From Thermoleophilaceae bacterium (GTDB lineage Bacteria > Actinomycetota > Thermoleophilia > Solirubrobacterales > JACPNS01): a DNA stretch of 64,000 nucleotides. Shown here piece by piece: positions 1 to 8,608 of the stretch. The DNA is taken from positions 65,999 through 129,998 of the forward strand of contig JAEMSX010000001.1 of assembly GCA_016462645.1 (NCBI GenBank), read 5' to 3'. Below the pieces are notes generated by a model, which was given only the letters and a program-made list of their open reading frames with translations, searched no databases and was not told the origin of the DNA. A program made the position numbers and the translations under genes. Position 1 is the stretch's first letter; each line of letters begins with the position of its first letter.

Positions 1-1
1 G

Positions 2-361
2 CTCAACGCGCTCTGTCGCAAGTACGACAGCTCGGAAGCCGAGTTCTACTACATCAACACCTACGCGCAGGGCGAGATCCCGACCGACGAGATCGACTCG
101 ATGGCGACGAGCTATCGCGGTCTGCTGATGAAGGCAGGCGAGCTGAGGCCACCGGCGGAGTCGAAGGCCGAATTCGAGACCTACCTTGCCAGCCTGCGCT
201 CGCTCATCGTGCAGACGGGCCCGCTGAGAGCGGCGCATAAATCCGGCGACGCCGATCGAACCGATGCCCTGGACATCGCGTTCTCTGAGGAGCTGCTGAA
301 GCGGAGCAACGCAGCGCTTGCGCTCGGTGCCGAGAATTGCATCATGGACTCGGCCGACTGA
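2..361 (+). CDS. Hypothetical protein, C-terminal part (5' end outside window)
   Basis: The frame is open from base 2 without a start codon, so this is the last ~119 residues of a longer protein. The ATG at 101 in the ORF track is internal. The visible part is soluble, charged and probably helical, beginning 'LNALCRKYDSSEAEFYY', with no membrane segment and no motif I recognise. GC-rich third positions support real coding. It ends 52 nt before the tRNA-Glu gene. No function is proposed. Confidence 0.7.
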   Translation, partial: LNALCRKYDSSEAEFYYINTYAQGEIPTDEIDSMATSYRGLLMKAGELRPPAESKAEFETYLASLRSLIVQTGPLRAAHKSGDADRTDALDIAFSEELLKRSNAALALGAENCIMDSAD

Positions 362-413
362 ATTCATCCCGGTCTCCGGCGGAACTCCGCTGGTAATCTG
401 CCACCCACCCACG

Positions 414-483
414 GCCCGATCGTCTAATGGTTAGGACGTCGGCTTTTCAAGCCGAAAACCGGGGTTCGACTCCCCGTCGGGCT
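414..483 (+). tRNA. tRNA-Glu (anticodon TTC)
   Basis: Cloverleaf read by eye. Acceptor GCCCGAT pairs with GTCGGGC, including one terminal T-G pair. The anticodon stem encloses loop TTTTCAA, giving anticodon TTC, and the T-arm GGGGTTCGACTCCCC is canonical. CCA is not encoded. A strong terminator hairpin follows about 50 nt downstream. Confidence 0.95.
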
Positions 484-531
484 ACTTCCCCGGCGACTGG
501 CGAGCAATCGCTCAAGTTGCCGCAGAACAAG

Positions 532-560
532 AAAAGGCGCCCTCCCAGGGGGCGCCTTTT
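532..560. terminator. Rho-independent terminator after tRNA-Glu, possibly bidirectional
   Basis: A perfect 11-bp stem AAAAGGCGCCC / GGGCGCCTTTT with a 7-nt loop. The A-run on one side and T-run on the other let it work in both directions, ending the tRNA transcript and the convergent TetR/P450 transcript. Confidence 0.85.
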
Positions 561-668
561 CTCTACTGCAATGTGACTCGGGGGGAGTCGCGCGGGCTGC
601 TCGGAAACCGCGCGTCCGATGTCTGAAATACGAATTCAAGTTCGCGCGCGCCGGGCCTGCGCGCGTAC

Positions 669-1295
669 TCACTGTGCGAGAGAACTTGCAGGCGCGACGA
701 TGCGCCAGACAGCCTCGGTCAGCCCTTCGGCCGCGCGGCGGGCCTGGGCGTCGGTGGCGTCACGGCCGACCATCTGATGCAACGCGCGCTCGCCGGTCCA
801 GGCGATGATCTCGGCGAGCGTCAGGACCATCGGTTCGTCGAGCTCGGGGCGACGCTCACGCAGAGCAGGCGCCATCGAATCGGCGATCGCGTGGATGATC
901 GCCTGCCAGGTCTCATGCGAATCAGCGTCGTATTCGGCCATCTCGATCAGGCTTGAGAGCACGCCGGCGTGGCTGCGCCAGAGCGCTACCAGTTGATCAA
1001 CAGTCTGCGCAAGCTCGTCGCGACCGGCTTGCGGGTGCTCGAAGAACGACTCGGTGGCGGCCCGGAACGCGAACAGCTCGGTCTCGCCGAGTCGCTGCAC
1101 GAGCGCCCGCTTGTCGGCGAAGTGCAGATAGAACGTCGCGCGCGAGACGCCCGACGCCTCGACGATTCGATTGACACTCAGCCCCGCGAGCGAGGCGCCC
1201 GCGTCGAGCAGTTCGATCGTTCCGTCGAGGATGCGCTGCTCGGTCTCGGCCCGGCGAAGTCGACGATCCACTTTGGCTACAGACACCTCAGTCAT
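669..1295 (-). CDS. TetR/AcrR-family transcriptional regulator
   Basis: A 208-aa protein with an N-terminal TetR helix-turn-helix (about residues 20-65, 'VNRIVEASGVSRATFYLHFADKRALV') and a helical ligand-binding C-terminal domain. The start overlaps the P450 stop in a TGATG arrangement, so it is translated from the same message and is probably autoregulated. A 23-bp perfect palindrome at the promoter of this unit is its likely operator. The inducer cannot be read from sequence; a lipophilic P450 substrate is the natural guess. Confidence 0.9.
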   Translation of the reverse strand: MTEVSVAKVDRRLRRAETEQRILDGTIELLDAGASLAGLSVNRIVEASGVSRATFYLHFADKRALVQRLGETELFAFRAATESFFEHPQAGRDELAQTVDQLVALWRSHAGVLSSLIEMAEYDADSHETWQAIIHAIADSMAPALRERRPELDEPMVLTLAEIIAWTGERALHQMVGRDATDAQARRAAEGLTEAVWRIVAPASSLAQ

Positions 1296-2533
1296 CAGGA
1301 CTCAGGAGTAAAGCGCACCGGGATCAACTTGTGCTGGTTCAGGAACAGCGACTGCGCGCGCACGGGTTCTCCGGCGAGTTCCATGTCGGGGAAGCGACGC
1401 AGCGTCTCCTCAAGCATCACCTTCAGCTCCAGTCGCGCGAGCGCGGCTCCGAGGCAGAAGTGCCGCCCGCCGGCGCCGAAGGCCTGGTGCTGCACACGCG
1501 GGCGCGTCACGTCGAACACCTCGGGGTTCTCGTAGACGGTCTCGTCGCGGTTGCCCGAGATGTACCAGAGCGCGAGCTTGTCGCCCTCCTTGATCAGCTG
1601 ACCGTGCATCTCGATGTCGCGCGTCGCGGTGCGGCGCATGTAGCTGAAGGCCGGGAAGCAGCGCAGACACTCTTCGACCGCGTCCTCAATGCGCGAGGGG
1701 TCATCGATCAGCATCTGGCGCTGGTCCGGGTGCTCCATCAGCGCGAGCATGCTCTGGCCGTAGACGGCGCGCGTGCTGTCGTTCCCGGCAGCCATCAACA
1801 GACCGAACGTCGCCACAAGCTCCGCATCCGTGAGTTGATCGCCGTCCACTTCGGCCTGAGCGAGCGCGGTGGTCAGGTCATCGGTCGGGTTCGTGCGGGC
1901 CTCGGCGATCTTCGGCAGCACGTACTCAAACGCCTGGGCGATGACCGCGGTCACCCCTTCAAAATCCGGGCGGTAGTCCGGGTCTTCATAGCCGAGGATG
2001 ATGTTCGACCAGTCGACCAGCTGCGCATCGTCCTCCTCGGGCGTGCCGAGCAGCGAACCGATCACGCGCGCCGTGATGTGGGCGCCGACGTCCTTCACGA
2101 GATCGCACTCGCCGCGCTTGGCGACGCCGTCGAGGGCGTGATTGGTGATCGCCCGGATGACCTCGGTGTGGGCGGCGATGCGCCTCGGCGTGAAGGCCTG
2201 CTGAAAGAGCGCCTTCATGCGGTCGTGCTTGGGCGGATCCATCGCGATCGGCTGCATGCGCATCAGATCGAGCGGCACGCCGATGTCGTCGAGCAGCATG
2301 ATGCCGCCGCGCTCCGAAGAGAAAGTCGAGTAGTCCATGCTGATCGTCTTCAGGTCCTCGTGGCGGACGATCGACCAGAAGCCGGGCTCGCTCGGGAACT
2401 GGGAGATCGGGCTGAAGTGCAAAGGGCGCTCGGCGCGCAGCTGGGCGAAGACTTCGTACGGGGGATCGTCGCGCCAGAGCGCGTGGTCGGACAGATCGAT
2501 CGCTTCGAGTTCTTGCAAGGTGGCTGAGTTCAT
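1295..2533 (-). CDS. Cytochrome P450
   Basis: A 412-aa soluble bacterial P450. The I-helix motif AGNDST lies near residue 249, the ExxR pair in 'EECLR' near 288-291, and the heme-binding loop 'FGAGGRHFCLG' has thiolate Cys360. Such enzymes need separate ferredoxin and reductase, and neither is encoded in the window. The ORF track starts at a GTG (2542), but that codon abuts the predicted -10 element TATAGT. The ATG at 2533 lies 7 nt after the -10, which suggests a leaderless message, so I chose it. The gene is co-transcribed with the TetR gene downstream. Substrate unknown; steroid or fatty-acid-like compounds are possible. Confidence 0.93.
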   Translation of the reverse strand: MNSATLQELEAIDLSDHALWRDDPPYEVFAQLRAERPLHFSPISQFPSEPGFWSIVRHEDLKTISMDYSTFSSERGGIMLLDDIGVPLDLMRMQPIAMDPPKHDRMKALFQQAFTPRRIAAHTEVIRAITNHALDGVAKRGECDLVKDVGAHITARVIGSLLGTPEEDDAQLVDWSNIILGYEDPDYRPDFEGVTAVIAQAFEYVLPKIAEARTNPTDDLTTALAQAEVDGDQLTDAELVATFGLLMAAGNDSTRAVYGQSMLALMEHPDQRQMLIDDPSRIEDAVEECLRCFPAFSYMRRTATRDIEMHGQLIKEGDKLALWYISGNRDETVYENPEVFDVTRPRVQHQAFGAGGRHFCLGAALARLELKVMLEETLRRFPDMELAGEPVRAQSLFLNQHKLIPVRFTPES

Positions 2534-2540
2534 GCGGACC

Positions 2541-2573
2541 ACTATACAGATAGATAGACAGTCTGTCTATCTA
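2541..2573 (-). promoter_or_regulatory. P450-TetR promoter with 23-bp palindromic operator
   Basis: TAGATAGACAGTCTGTCTATCTA (2551-2573) is a perfect palindrome centred at 2562. On the minus strand a -35-like TAGACA lies inside it and is followed after exactly 17 nt by TATAGT (2546-2541), 7 nt before the P450 ATG. A bound dimer would cover the -35 and spacer, the usual TetR repression geometry. Confidence 0.75.
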
Positions 2574-2589
2574 ATTGTCAGCTCCTTCA

Positions 2590-2632
2590 GAAAAAGAACG
2601 GGGCACCACCGCCTGCATGACGATGGTGCCCC
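2590..2632 (-). terminator. Terminator after the first MMPL gene
   Basis: A 9-bp stem GGGGCACCA / TGGTGCCCC with a 15-nt loop, followed on the minus strand by GTTCTTTTTC. It separates the MMPL transcript from the P450 promoter just downstream. Confidence 0.75.
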
Positions 2633-2676
2633 GCCCGGCCCGAGGAGGCCGCTTGTGTTTTCCCTACGCGACTGCC

Positions 2677-4977
2677 TTAGACAGTTGCGCCCTGTGCCTC
2701 GGAACCACGGGGCGCGGTCGGCGCGGTCGGCGCGGTCGGCGATGCCTCCCCCTTCACCTGCGGGAGCCACTCGAGCCAGCTCGGCAGGTACCAGTTGCGA
2801 TCACCCAGCAGCTTCATCGTGGCCGGCAGCAGCACTGCGCGGATGATCGTCGCGTCGATCAGGATCGCGGCGGAAAGGCCGACACCCATCTGCTTCATGG
2901 GCAGGAAGGTCAGCGAACCGAAGATCGCGAACACGGCGACCATCACGACCGCCGCGCTGGTCACAACGCCGGCCGTTGACCTGATGCCGAAGCGCACCGC
3001 GTCGTCGCTGCTCATGCCGCCGTCGTAGGCCTCCTTGATCCGCGAGAGGATGAACACGTGGTAGTCCATCGACAGGCCGAACAGGATCACGAACAGGAAC
3101 ATCGGCAGGAACGGAGCGATCGAGCCGTTGGGTTCAAAGCCGATCAACTCGTGGCCCCAACCGTTCTGGAACACCAGCACCAGCACGCCGTAGGCGGCGG
3201 CGACTGACAGCAGGTTGAGGATGATCGCCTTGATCGGAACGACGATCGATCGGAACGTGATCAGCAGCAACAGGAACGCCAGGCTGAGCACGAAGCCGAA
3301 GATCAGCGGAGCGCGGTCCTTCAGGTTGTCGCTGAAGTCAACCGACGACGCCGCGCCGCCGGTCGTGCTGACGGTCGCTCCGGGCACGGTCTCCAGCGTC
3401 TCCGGGATCACTTCGCCGCGGAGCTGACGGGTCTCGCGGATCGCCGTGTCCATGTCCGAGCCGCCGACCAGCGGGACCTCAAACCGGACGACCTTGCCGT
3501 CTTCGCTGTAGGTGACTTCCTCCGGCGCGGCGAAGCCCTTCGTGTTGGCAACGCGCATGCTGAACTCCGCGATCGCGGCCTTCGAAGCGGCTGAGTGCAC
3601 ATCAGCGTTCTCGTACACGACGGTCGCAGTCTCGGTCTTCGCCGGGAAGGCCTTGTCCATCTTGTCGTAGGCCTGGATCGTCGCGAGATTCGCCGGCAGA
3701 TCATTCGCGCTCATGTCCTGCGTCTTCATGTTCAACGCAGGCAGCGCGATCGCGACGAGCACGGCGGTGGCGAGCACAGCCGAGGCCAGCGGGCGCTTGA
3801 GCACCACGTCCACGATCCATGACCAGGCTCCGCCGACCTCGCGCTGCCCGGCGCGGCGCTCGCGGCGCTTGGCGATGAACGGGATGCGGCCGCGGTTGAG
3901 CTTGTCGCCGAGCGCGCTGAGCAGCGCCGGCAGGACGGTCAGCGAACCGACCATCGCGATCGCCACGACGATCATCGTTCCGATGCCGAACGAGATGAAC
4001 GTCTTGTCGCCCGAGAGCAACATGCCGGCCATCGCGGTGAGCACGGTGATGCCGCTGATCAGCACGGCGCGACCGGAAGTCGCCGCAGCCGCCTCGATCG
4101 CGGCGATGTCACCGCGGCCGGCCGCGCGCTCCTCGCGCTCGCGCTTGATGTAGAACAGCGAGTAGTCAACGCCCACCGCCATTCCGATCAGGATGATCAC
4201 CTCGGCGACTGACTCGTCCATCGGCGTCAGGTGACTGGGGATCGCGACCAGGCCGATCGTTGCCATCACGGCGGTGATCGCGAGCAGCACGGGGATTCCC
4301 GCGGCGACCAGCGCACCGAACGCGAAGAACAGGATGAACAGCGTGATCGGGAGCGACATGTTGCGCGCCTTGGCGAGGTCCTTGGAGAAGAGCCCTTCGA
4401 TCTCCTTCTCGACCGTCGCGTCGCCGACCTCGTAGACCGTCACCTGCGGATTGGCGGCAGCGGCGGACTTGACCTGCTTGACGATCGGGTCGATCTTGTC
4501 GGTCGCGTCTTCGAGCTTGCCGGAGATGTCAAAGGTCAGCCGCGCAGTGTGACCGTCCTCGGACACGAAGCCCGCGGGTCCGGCACGTGAGAACTGCGAC
4601 TGGAGGTTGACGACGTTGGGCGCGCCTTCGAGGTTGTCGACGATCGCCTTGACGGCGTTGTCGAACTGCGGGTCGCCGACCGTGTACTTCTCGCTCTGCA
4701 CCACGACGACCTCGTTGGCCGGCGCGGGCTTGTAGTGCTTGTGCAATGCCGCTTCGGCGGTTGCGCTTTCACCGGTGTAGTTCTGCCAGTCCTCGAGATT
4801 CTTCTGGCCGACAGATCCACCGATCATGAATGCGACGACGACGAAGGCGAACCATCCGACGATCGCCGTCTTCTTGTGCGTTGCGCTCCAGCGCCCGGCG
4901 CGTGCCGCGATATTGCGGTCGTTTGCCGGGTCGCCGACGTACTTCTCTTTGACTTTCTTGTTTCGCTTGAGTTGCAT
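2677..4977 (-). CDS. MMPL-family RND transporter
   Basis: A 766-aa inner-membrane RND permease of the MMPL type, typically exporting lipids or hydrophobic compounds using the proton gradient. Two repeats are visible, each with one helix, a large extracytoplasmic loop and a five-helix bundle. Both halves carry the Asp-Tyr proton-relay motif ('GVDYSLFYIKRERE' and 'GLSMDYHVFILSRIKE'). The ORF track start at 5127 is too early: the ATG at 4977 has an AGGAGG ribosome site about 6 nt upstream. The C-terminus has a short 'PTAPTAPTAP' tract from a 9-nt DNA repeat. It lies beside the P450 unit but has its own terminator. Confidence 0.92.
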   Translation of the reverse strand: MQLKRNKKVKEKYVGDPANDRNIAARAGRWSATHKKTAIVGWFAFVVVAFMIGGSVGQKNLEDWQNYTGESATAEAALHKHYKPAPANEVVVVQSEKYTVGDPQFDNAVKAIVDNLEGAPNVVNLQSQFSRAGPAGFVSEDGHTARLTFDISGKLEDATDKIDPIVKQVKSAAAANPQVTVYEVGDATVEKEIEGLFSKDLAKARNMSLPITLFILFFAFGALVAAGIPVLLAITAVMATIGLVAIPSHLTPMDESVAEVIILIGMAVGVDYSLFYIKREREERAAGRGDIAAIEAAAATSGRAVLISGITVLTAMAGMLLSGDKTFISFGIGTMIVVAIAMVGSLTVLPALLSALGDKLNRGRIPFIAKRRERRAGQREVGGAWSWIVDVVLKRPLASAVLATAVLVAIALPALNMKTQDMSANDLPANLATIQAYDKMDKAFPAKTETATVVYENADVHSAASKAAIAEFSMRVANTKGFAAPEEVTYSEDGKVVRFEVPLVGGSDMDTAIRETRQLRGEVIPETLETVPGATVSTTGGAASSVDFSDNLKDRAPLIFGFVLSLAFLLLLITFRSIVVPIKAIILNLLSVAAAYGVLVLVFQNGWGHELIGFEPNGSIAPFLPMFLFVILFGLSMDYHVFILSRIKEAYDGGMSSDDAVRFGIRSTAGVVTSAAVVMVAVFAIFGSLTFLPMKQMGVGLSAAILIDATIIRAVLLPATMKLLGDRNWYLPSWLEWLPQVKGEASPTAPTAPTAPRGSEAQGATV

Positions 4978-5161
4978 TTTGAGCCTCCTCGGGAACGTCT
5001 TGATTGGATGGATCAAGTCTTCACGCGGAGGCCTTCCATTCCAATCCGGCCTGCCGGGAACTTGGGGGGCAGCCTGCGCGAGTCCTGACGGTGGGGCTGC
5101 CCGCGACCGGGGTGGGGTTATCCGCACCCTTTTTGCTCGCGCAAGCGGTCAGAATGAGGCC

Positions 5162-5530
5162 GTGAGCAAGGACGTGAAAAAAGTTCTGGTCGTGGACGAC
5201 CACCCCGCTTTTCGCGCGAGCGCCAGGCGGCTGCTGGAATCAGAGGGCTATGCCGTGGTCGGCGAGGCCGGTGACGGCGCGGGCGCGCTCACCGCTGTAC
5301 GCGAACTCGTGCCGGATCTCGTGCTGCTGGATGTGCAGTTGCCCGACATCGACGGGTTCGAGATCGCCGAGCGCATCAACGCGTCGGCCAACGACCACGG
5401 ACCGGGGATCGTGCTGGTCTCAAGCCGCGACCGCACTGACTTCGGCCCACTGCTCGATGGCGCTGCGGTGCTCGGTTTCATCAGCAAAGCCGAGCTCACC
5501 GGCGAGGCGCTTTCGGAGCTGCTCAGGTGA
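5162..5530 (+). CDS. Stand-alone response-regulator receiver domain
   Basis: A 122-aa single CheY-like domain with acidic pair 'VVDDH', phospho-acceptor Asp57 in 'LLDVQLPD' and conserved Lys in 'FISKAEL'. There is no output domain. The upstream part of the 234-aa track ORF is not needed: GTG 5162 is preceded by a -10-like CAGAAT 6 nt away. Its stop overlaps the next gene's GTG start (GTGA), so it is translationally coupled to the histidine kinase. It may act as a phosphate sink or connector for that kinase. Confidence 0.85.
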   Translation: MSKDVKKVLVVDDHPAFRASARRLLESEGYAVVGEAGDGAGALTAVRELVPDLVLLDVQLPDIDGFEIAERINASANDHGPGIVLVSSRDRTDFGPLLDGAAVLGFISKAELTGEALSELLR

Positions 5531-7290
5531 AGTCACTGCGCTTTGCGCTCATCTTCATCGGCGCGGTCGGCGTCGTGGTCGGCCTCCTGATGCTGACCGT
5601 GATCTTCTCCAGCGAACGCGAGGAGGTCCCGGTGATCGACGCGTTCCTCACGCTGGTCCCTTCCTGGTCGTTCATCGGCACCGGTCTTTTCGCCTGGTGG
5701 CGCAGGCCGAACAACCGCACCGGCATGTTGATGGTGCTGGTCGGATTCACCTGGCTGCTTGTCCCGCTCCAGCTCTCGGACTCACCCGCGCTGTTCGGCG
5801 TGTCGATGTTCACTTCGAACATCTCGTGGGTGATGCTCGCGTACCTGCTGCTCGCCTTCCCCGCCGGCCGACTCGAGTCTCCCTGGCACCGCTGGCTGAT
5901 GCTCGGCTTCGTCCTCGACGCGGTGGTGCTGGTCGCGCTGACCGGCGTGTTCAGCGGACCCGAACTCGAGACCTGGGACTGTTCGGACTGCCCGAAGAAT
6001 CCGGTCTCGATCTGGGAGTCCCCCGATCTCGCGCGGCTCTTCGACTCGATGGCGGCGATCGGCGGAGTGATTCTTCTGGTGATCCTCGTCGTCGTGCTCG
6101 TACGCCGATACCGCTCGCTCGGCAGCGTCAACCGTTCGGCGATCAGGCCGGTGCTCTCGGTCGGTGCTTTGACTGTTCTGCTGATCGGTGTGCTCATCAG
6201 CACCCAGGCGCTCGACCTCTCCGACACGATCACCCAGGTGGTCTTCGTCATCACGGTCGGCCTGATCAGCGCGATCCCGTTCGCGTTTCTGGTCGGCCTG
6301 CTGCGCAGCAGATTCTCGGCAGCCGGTGCCGTCAGTGAGCTGATCTCGACGTTGGGCGACACGAAGACCCAGGAGTTGGACATCCGCGGCGCACTCGCCG
6401 AAGCCCTCAGCGACGAATCGCTCGAGTTCCTCTACTGGCTCCCCGATCGCGAGCAGTTCGTCGACGGCACCGGGCGCGTCGCAGAGCTTCCGGAGAAGGG
6501 AAGCGGCCGCAGCTGGACCCCGGCAGAGCACGACGGCGAGTTGATCGCCGCGATCACCTACGACGACTCACTCGGCGACGACCGTCAGCAGATCAAGGCG
6601 ACCGGGTCCGCGGCAGCGCTCGCGCTGCGCAACCAACGACTCGAGGCCGAGCTGCGCGCGAACGTCGAGGAGCTGCGCGCCTCGCGCACCCGGATCGTGC
6701 AGACCTCCGACCGCGCGCGCCGCGAACTTGAACGCAATCTTCACGACGGCGCTCAACAGCACCTCGTTTCGATGGCGCTGACGCTGCGCATGGCGCAGAG
6801 CAAGATCGATGAAGACCCGGACGCGGCCAAGGAACTGCTGGGCCAGGCGTCCGCGGATCTCGCCGAGGCGACCACCGAGCTGCGCGAACTGGCACGCGGG
6901 ATCCACCCAGCCGTTCTCACCGACCGCGGCCTCGGAGCGGCGCTCGGCGCGCTCGCAACGCGCTCATCCGTGCCGGTCGAGCTCGGCGAAGTGCCTGAGG
7001 ACCGCCTCCCGCCGCCGGTCGAGTCGGCCGCCTACTTCGTGGTCGCCGAAGCCCTGACCAACGTCGCGCGCTATTCCCAGGCGACGCGGGCAGACGTCAG
7101 CGTGCAGATGGAGAACGGCCACGCACTGATCGAAGTCAAGGACAACGGCGTCGGCGGCGCGGACATCAACGGCGGCACAGGCCTGCGTGGTCTGCAGGAC
7201 CGCGTCGCCGCACTCGACGGGACGCTCACGATCACAAGCATCTCGAACGTCGGCACAACGATCAGGGCGGAGCTTCCATGCGTGCAGTGA
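5527..7290 (+). CDS. Membrane sensor histidine kinase, NarL/DesK type (HisKA_3)
   Basis: A 587-aa kinase with about seven hydrophobic segments in the first ~260 residues, a GAF-like/cytoplasmic linker, a coiled region, a HisKA_3 dimerisation box 'RELERNLHDGAQQHLVSMAL' with phospho-His about 406, and a C-terminal HATPase_c ending 'DNGVGG...GTGLRGLQDRVAAL'. It overlaps the receiver gene upstream by 4 nt and the LuxR regulator downstream by 13 nt, giving a receiver-kinase-regulator operon. No ligand domain identifies the signal; the 7-helix N-terminus suggests a membrane-embedded or lipid cue. Confidence 0.93.
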   Translation: MKSLRFALIFIGAVGVVVGLLMLTVIFSSEREEVPVIDAFLTLVPSWSFIGTGLFAWWRRPNNRTGMLMVLVGFTWLLVPLQLSDSPALFGVSMFTSNISWVMLAYLLLAFPAGRLESPWHRWLMLGFVLDAVVLVALTGVFSGPELETWDCSDCPKNPVSIWESPDLARLFDSMAAIGGVILLVILVVVLVRRYRSLGSVNRSAIRPVLSVGALTVLLIGVLISTQALDLSDTITQVVFVITVGLISAIPFAFLVGLLRSRFSAAGAVSELISTLGDTKTQELDIRGALAEALSDESLEFLYWLPDREQFVDGTGRVAELPEKGSGRSWTPAEHDGELIAAITYDDSLGDDRQQIKATGSAAALALRNQRLEAELRANVEELRASRTRIVQTSDRARRELERNLHDGAQQHLVSMALTLRMAQSKIDEDPDAAKELLGQASADLAEATTELRELARGIHPAVLTDRGLGAALGALATRSSVPVELGEVPEDRLPPPVESAAYFVVAEALTNVARYSQATRADVSVQMENGHALIEVKDNGVGGADINGGTGLRGLQDRVAALDGTLTITSISNVGTTIRAELPCVQ

Positions 7291-7922
7291 TTGCAGAAGA
7301 TTCAGTGCTGCTGCGCGAGGGCATTGCCCGTCTGCTCGCCGACGGCGGGATCGAAGTCGTCGGCCAGTCCGGCGACGGCGAGGACCTGCTGCGCAAGGTG
7401 CGCGCACACAAACCCGACATCGCGATCGTCGACATCCGCATGCCACCGACCAACACCGACGAGGGCCTGGTCGCAGCGAAGACGATTCGCGCTGAGAATC
7501 CTGAGGTCAGCGTGCTCGTGCTCTCCCAGTACATCGAGGAGTCGTACGCGCTTGATCTTCTGGCCGACAACGCTGAGGGCGTCGGCTACCTGCTGAAGGA
7601 CCGCGTCTCCGACCTCGACAACTTCCTCGACGCAGTCCGCCGCGTCGCAGGCGGCGGCTCCGCGCTCGACCCGGAGGTCGTCTCGCACATGCTCGGGCGC
7701 CGGCGCGTTGATGACCCGCTCGACGCGCTCTCCGAGCGCGAGCGCGCGGTGCTCGCGTTGATGGCCGAAGGTCGCAGCAACAAGGCGATCGCCGAAGCGC
7801 TCGTCGTGACCGGCAGCACCGTCGAGAAGCATGTGACGAACATCTTCGACAAGCTCGACCTCGACGCCACGCCGGTCGATCACCGCCGCGTGCTCGCGGT
7901 GCTGAAGTACCTCGAGAACTAG
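7278..7922 (+). CDS. NarL/LuxR-family response regulator
   Basis: A 214-aa protein with an N-terminal receiver (Asp52 in 'IVDIRMPP') and a C-terminal LuxR HTH ('LSERERAVLALMAEGRSNKAIAEALVVTGSTVEKHVTNIF'). The start lies inside the kinase gene (13-nt overlap), so the two are coupled partners. Its stop codon interlocks with that of the convergent regulator in a shared CTAG. Confidence 0.95.
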   Translation: MRAVIAEDSVLLREGIARLLADGGIEVVGQSGDGEDLLRKVRAHKPDIAIVDIRMPPTNTDEGLVAAKTIRAENPEVSVLVLSQYIEESYALDLLADNAEGVGYLLKDRVSDLDNFLDAVRRVAGGGSALDPEVVSHMLGRRRVDDPLDALSERERAVLALMAEGRSNKAIAEALVVTGSTVEKHVTNIFDKLDLDATPVDHRRVLAVLKYLEN

Positions 7923-8608
7923 CGGGCCTGCATGTAGTTGATCACGGCGAGCACGCGCCGGTGATCGTCGCTGGACTGCGCAAGATCGAGCTTGTCGAAG
8001 ATCTTGCTGATGTGCTTCTCGATCGCACCCTCGGTGACGAACAGCTCCGCGGCGATCGCCTTGTTGCTGCGGCCCTGCGCCATCAGCTCCAGCACTTCGC
8101 GCTCGCGGTCGGTCAACTCGGCGAACGGTCCGTCGACGGCGCGGGCGGGCGACATCAACTGACTGACCGCCTCGGGATCGAGCGCCATGCCGCCGGCGGC
8201 GACCCGCTTGACCGCGTCGACGAAGTCGGCGACGTTGGCAACGCGGTCCTTCAGCAGGTAGCCCACACCGCCGTCGCCGTCGGCGAGCAGCTCCGATGCG
8301 TAGGTCTGCTCGACGTACTGCGAGAGGATCAGGACCGGCAGGCCCTTCCAGCGATTGCGGGCTTCGATCGCTGCGCGCACGCCCTCGTCGTTGAAAGTCG
8401 GCGGCAGGCGCACGTCGCAGATCGCCACGTCGGGTCGCTCGGCCTCGAGCGCCGCGAGAAAGTCATCGGGGGTGTCGACCGCGGCGATCACCTTGCAGCC
8501 GTTGTCCTCGAGCATGCGCGTCAGGCCGTCGCGCAGGAGCGCGAGGTCCTCAACGATCGTCACGCGCAGGGGGTCGCTGTGTTGATCGCTCACCGGAAGC
8601 TCAGCCAT
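7919..8608 (-). CDS. NarL/LuxR-family response regulator (second system)
   Basis: A 229-aa receiver (Asp65 in 'ICDVRLPP') plus LuxR HTH ('LTDREREVLELMAQGRSNKAIAAELFVTEGAIEKHISKIF'). It resembles the regulator it converges with along its whole length, so the two are probably an old duplication. It overlaps its kinase gene by 19 nt. Confidence 0.95.
   Translation of the reverse strand: MAELPVSDQHSDPLRVTIVEDLALLRDGLTRMLEDNGCKVIAAVDTPDDFLAALEAERPDVAICDVRLPPTFNDEGVRAAIEARNRWKGLPVLILSQYVEQTYASELLADGDGGVGYLLKDRVANVADFVDAVKRVAAGGMALDPEAVSQLMSPARAVDGPFAELTDREREVLELMAQGRSNKAIAAELFVTEGAIEKHISKIFDKLDLAQSSDDHRRVLAVINYMQAR

Noticed and set aside
424-672. 82-aa minus-strand ORF over tRNA-Glu and its terminator
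   Set aside because: It reads through the tRNA and the hairpin; not a protein gene.
2716-2743. Three direct 9-nt GGCGCGGTC-type repeats
   Set aside because: They encode the PTA repeats at the MMPL C-terminus; a coding micro-repeat, not an iteron or origin.
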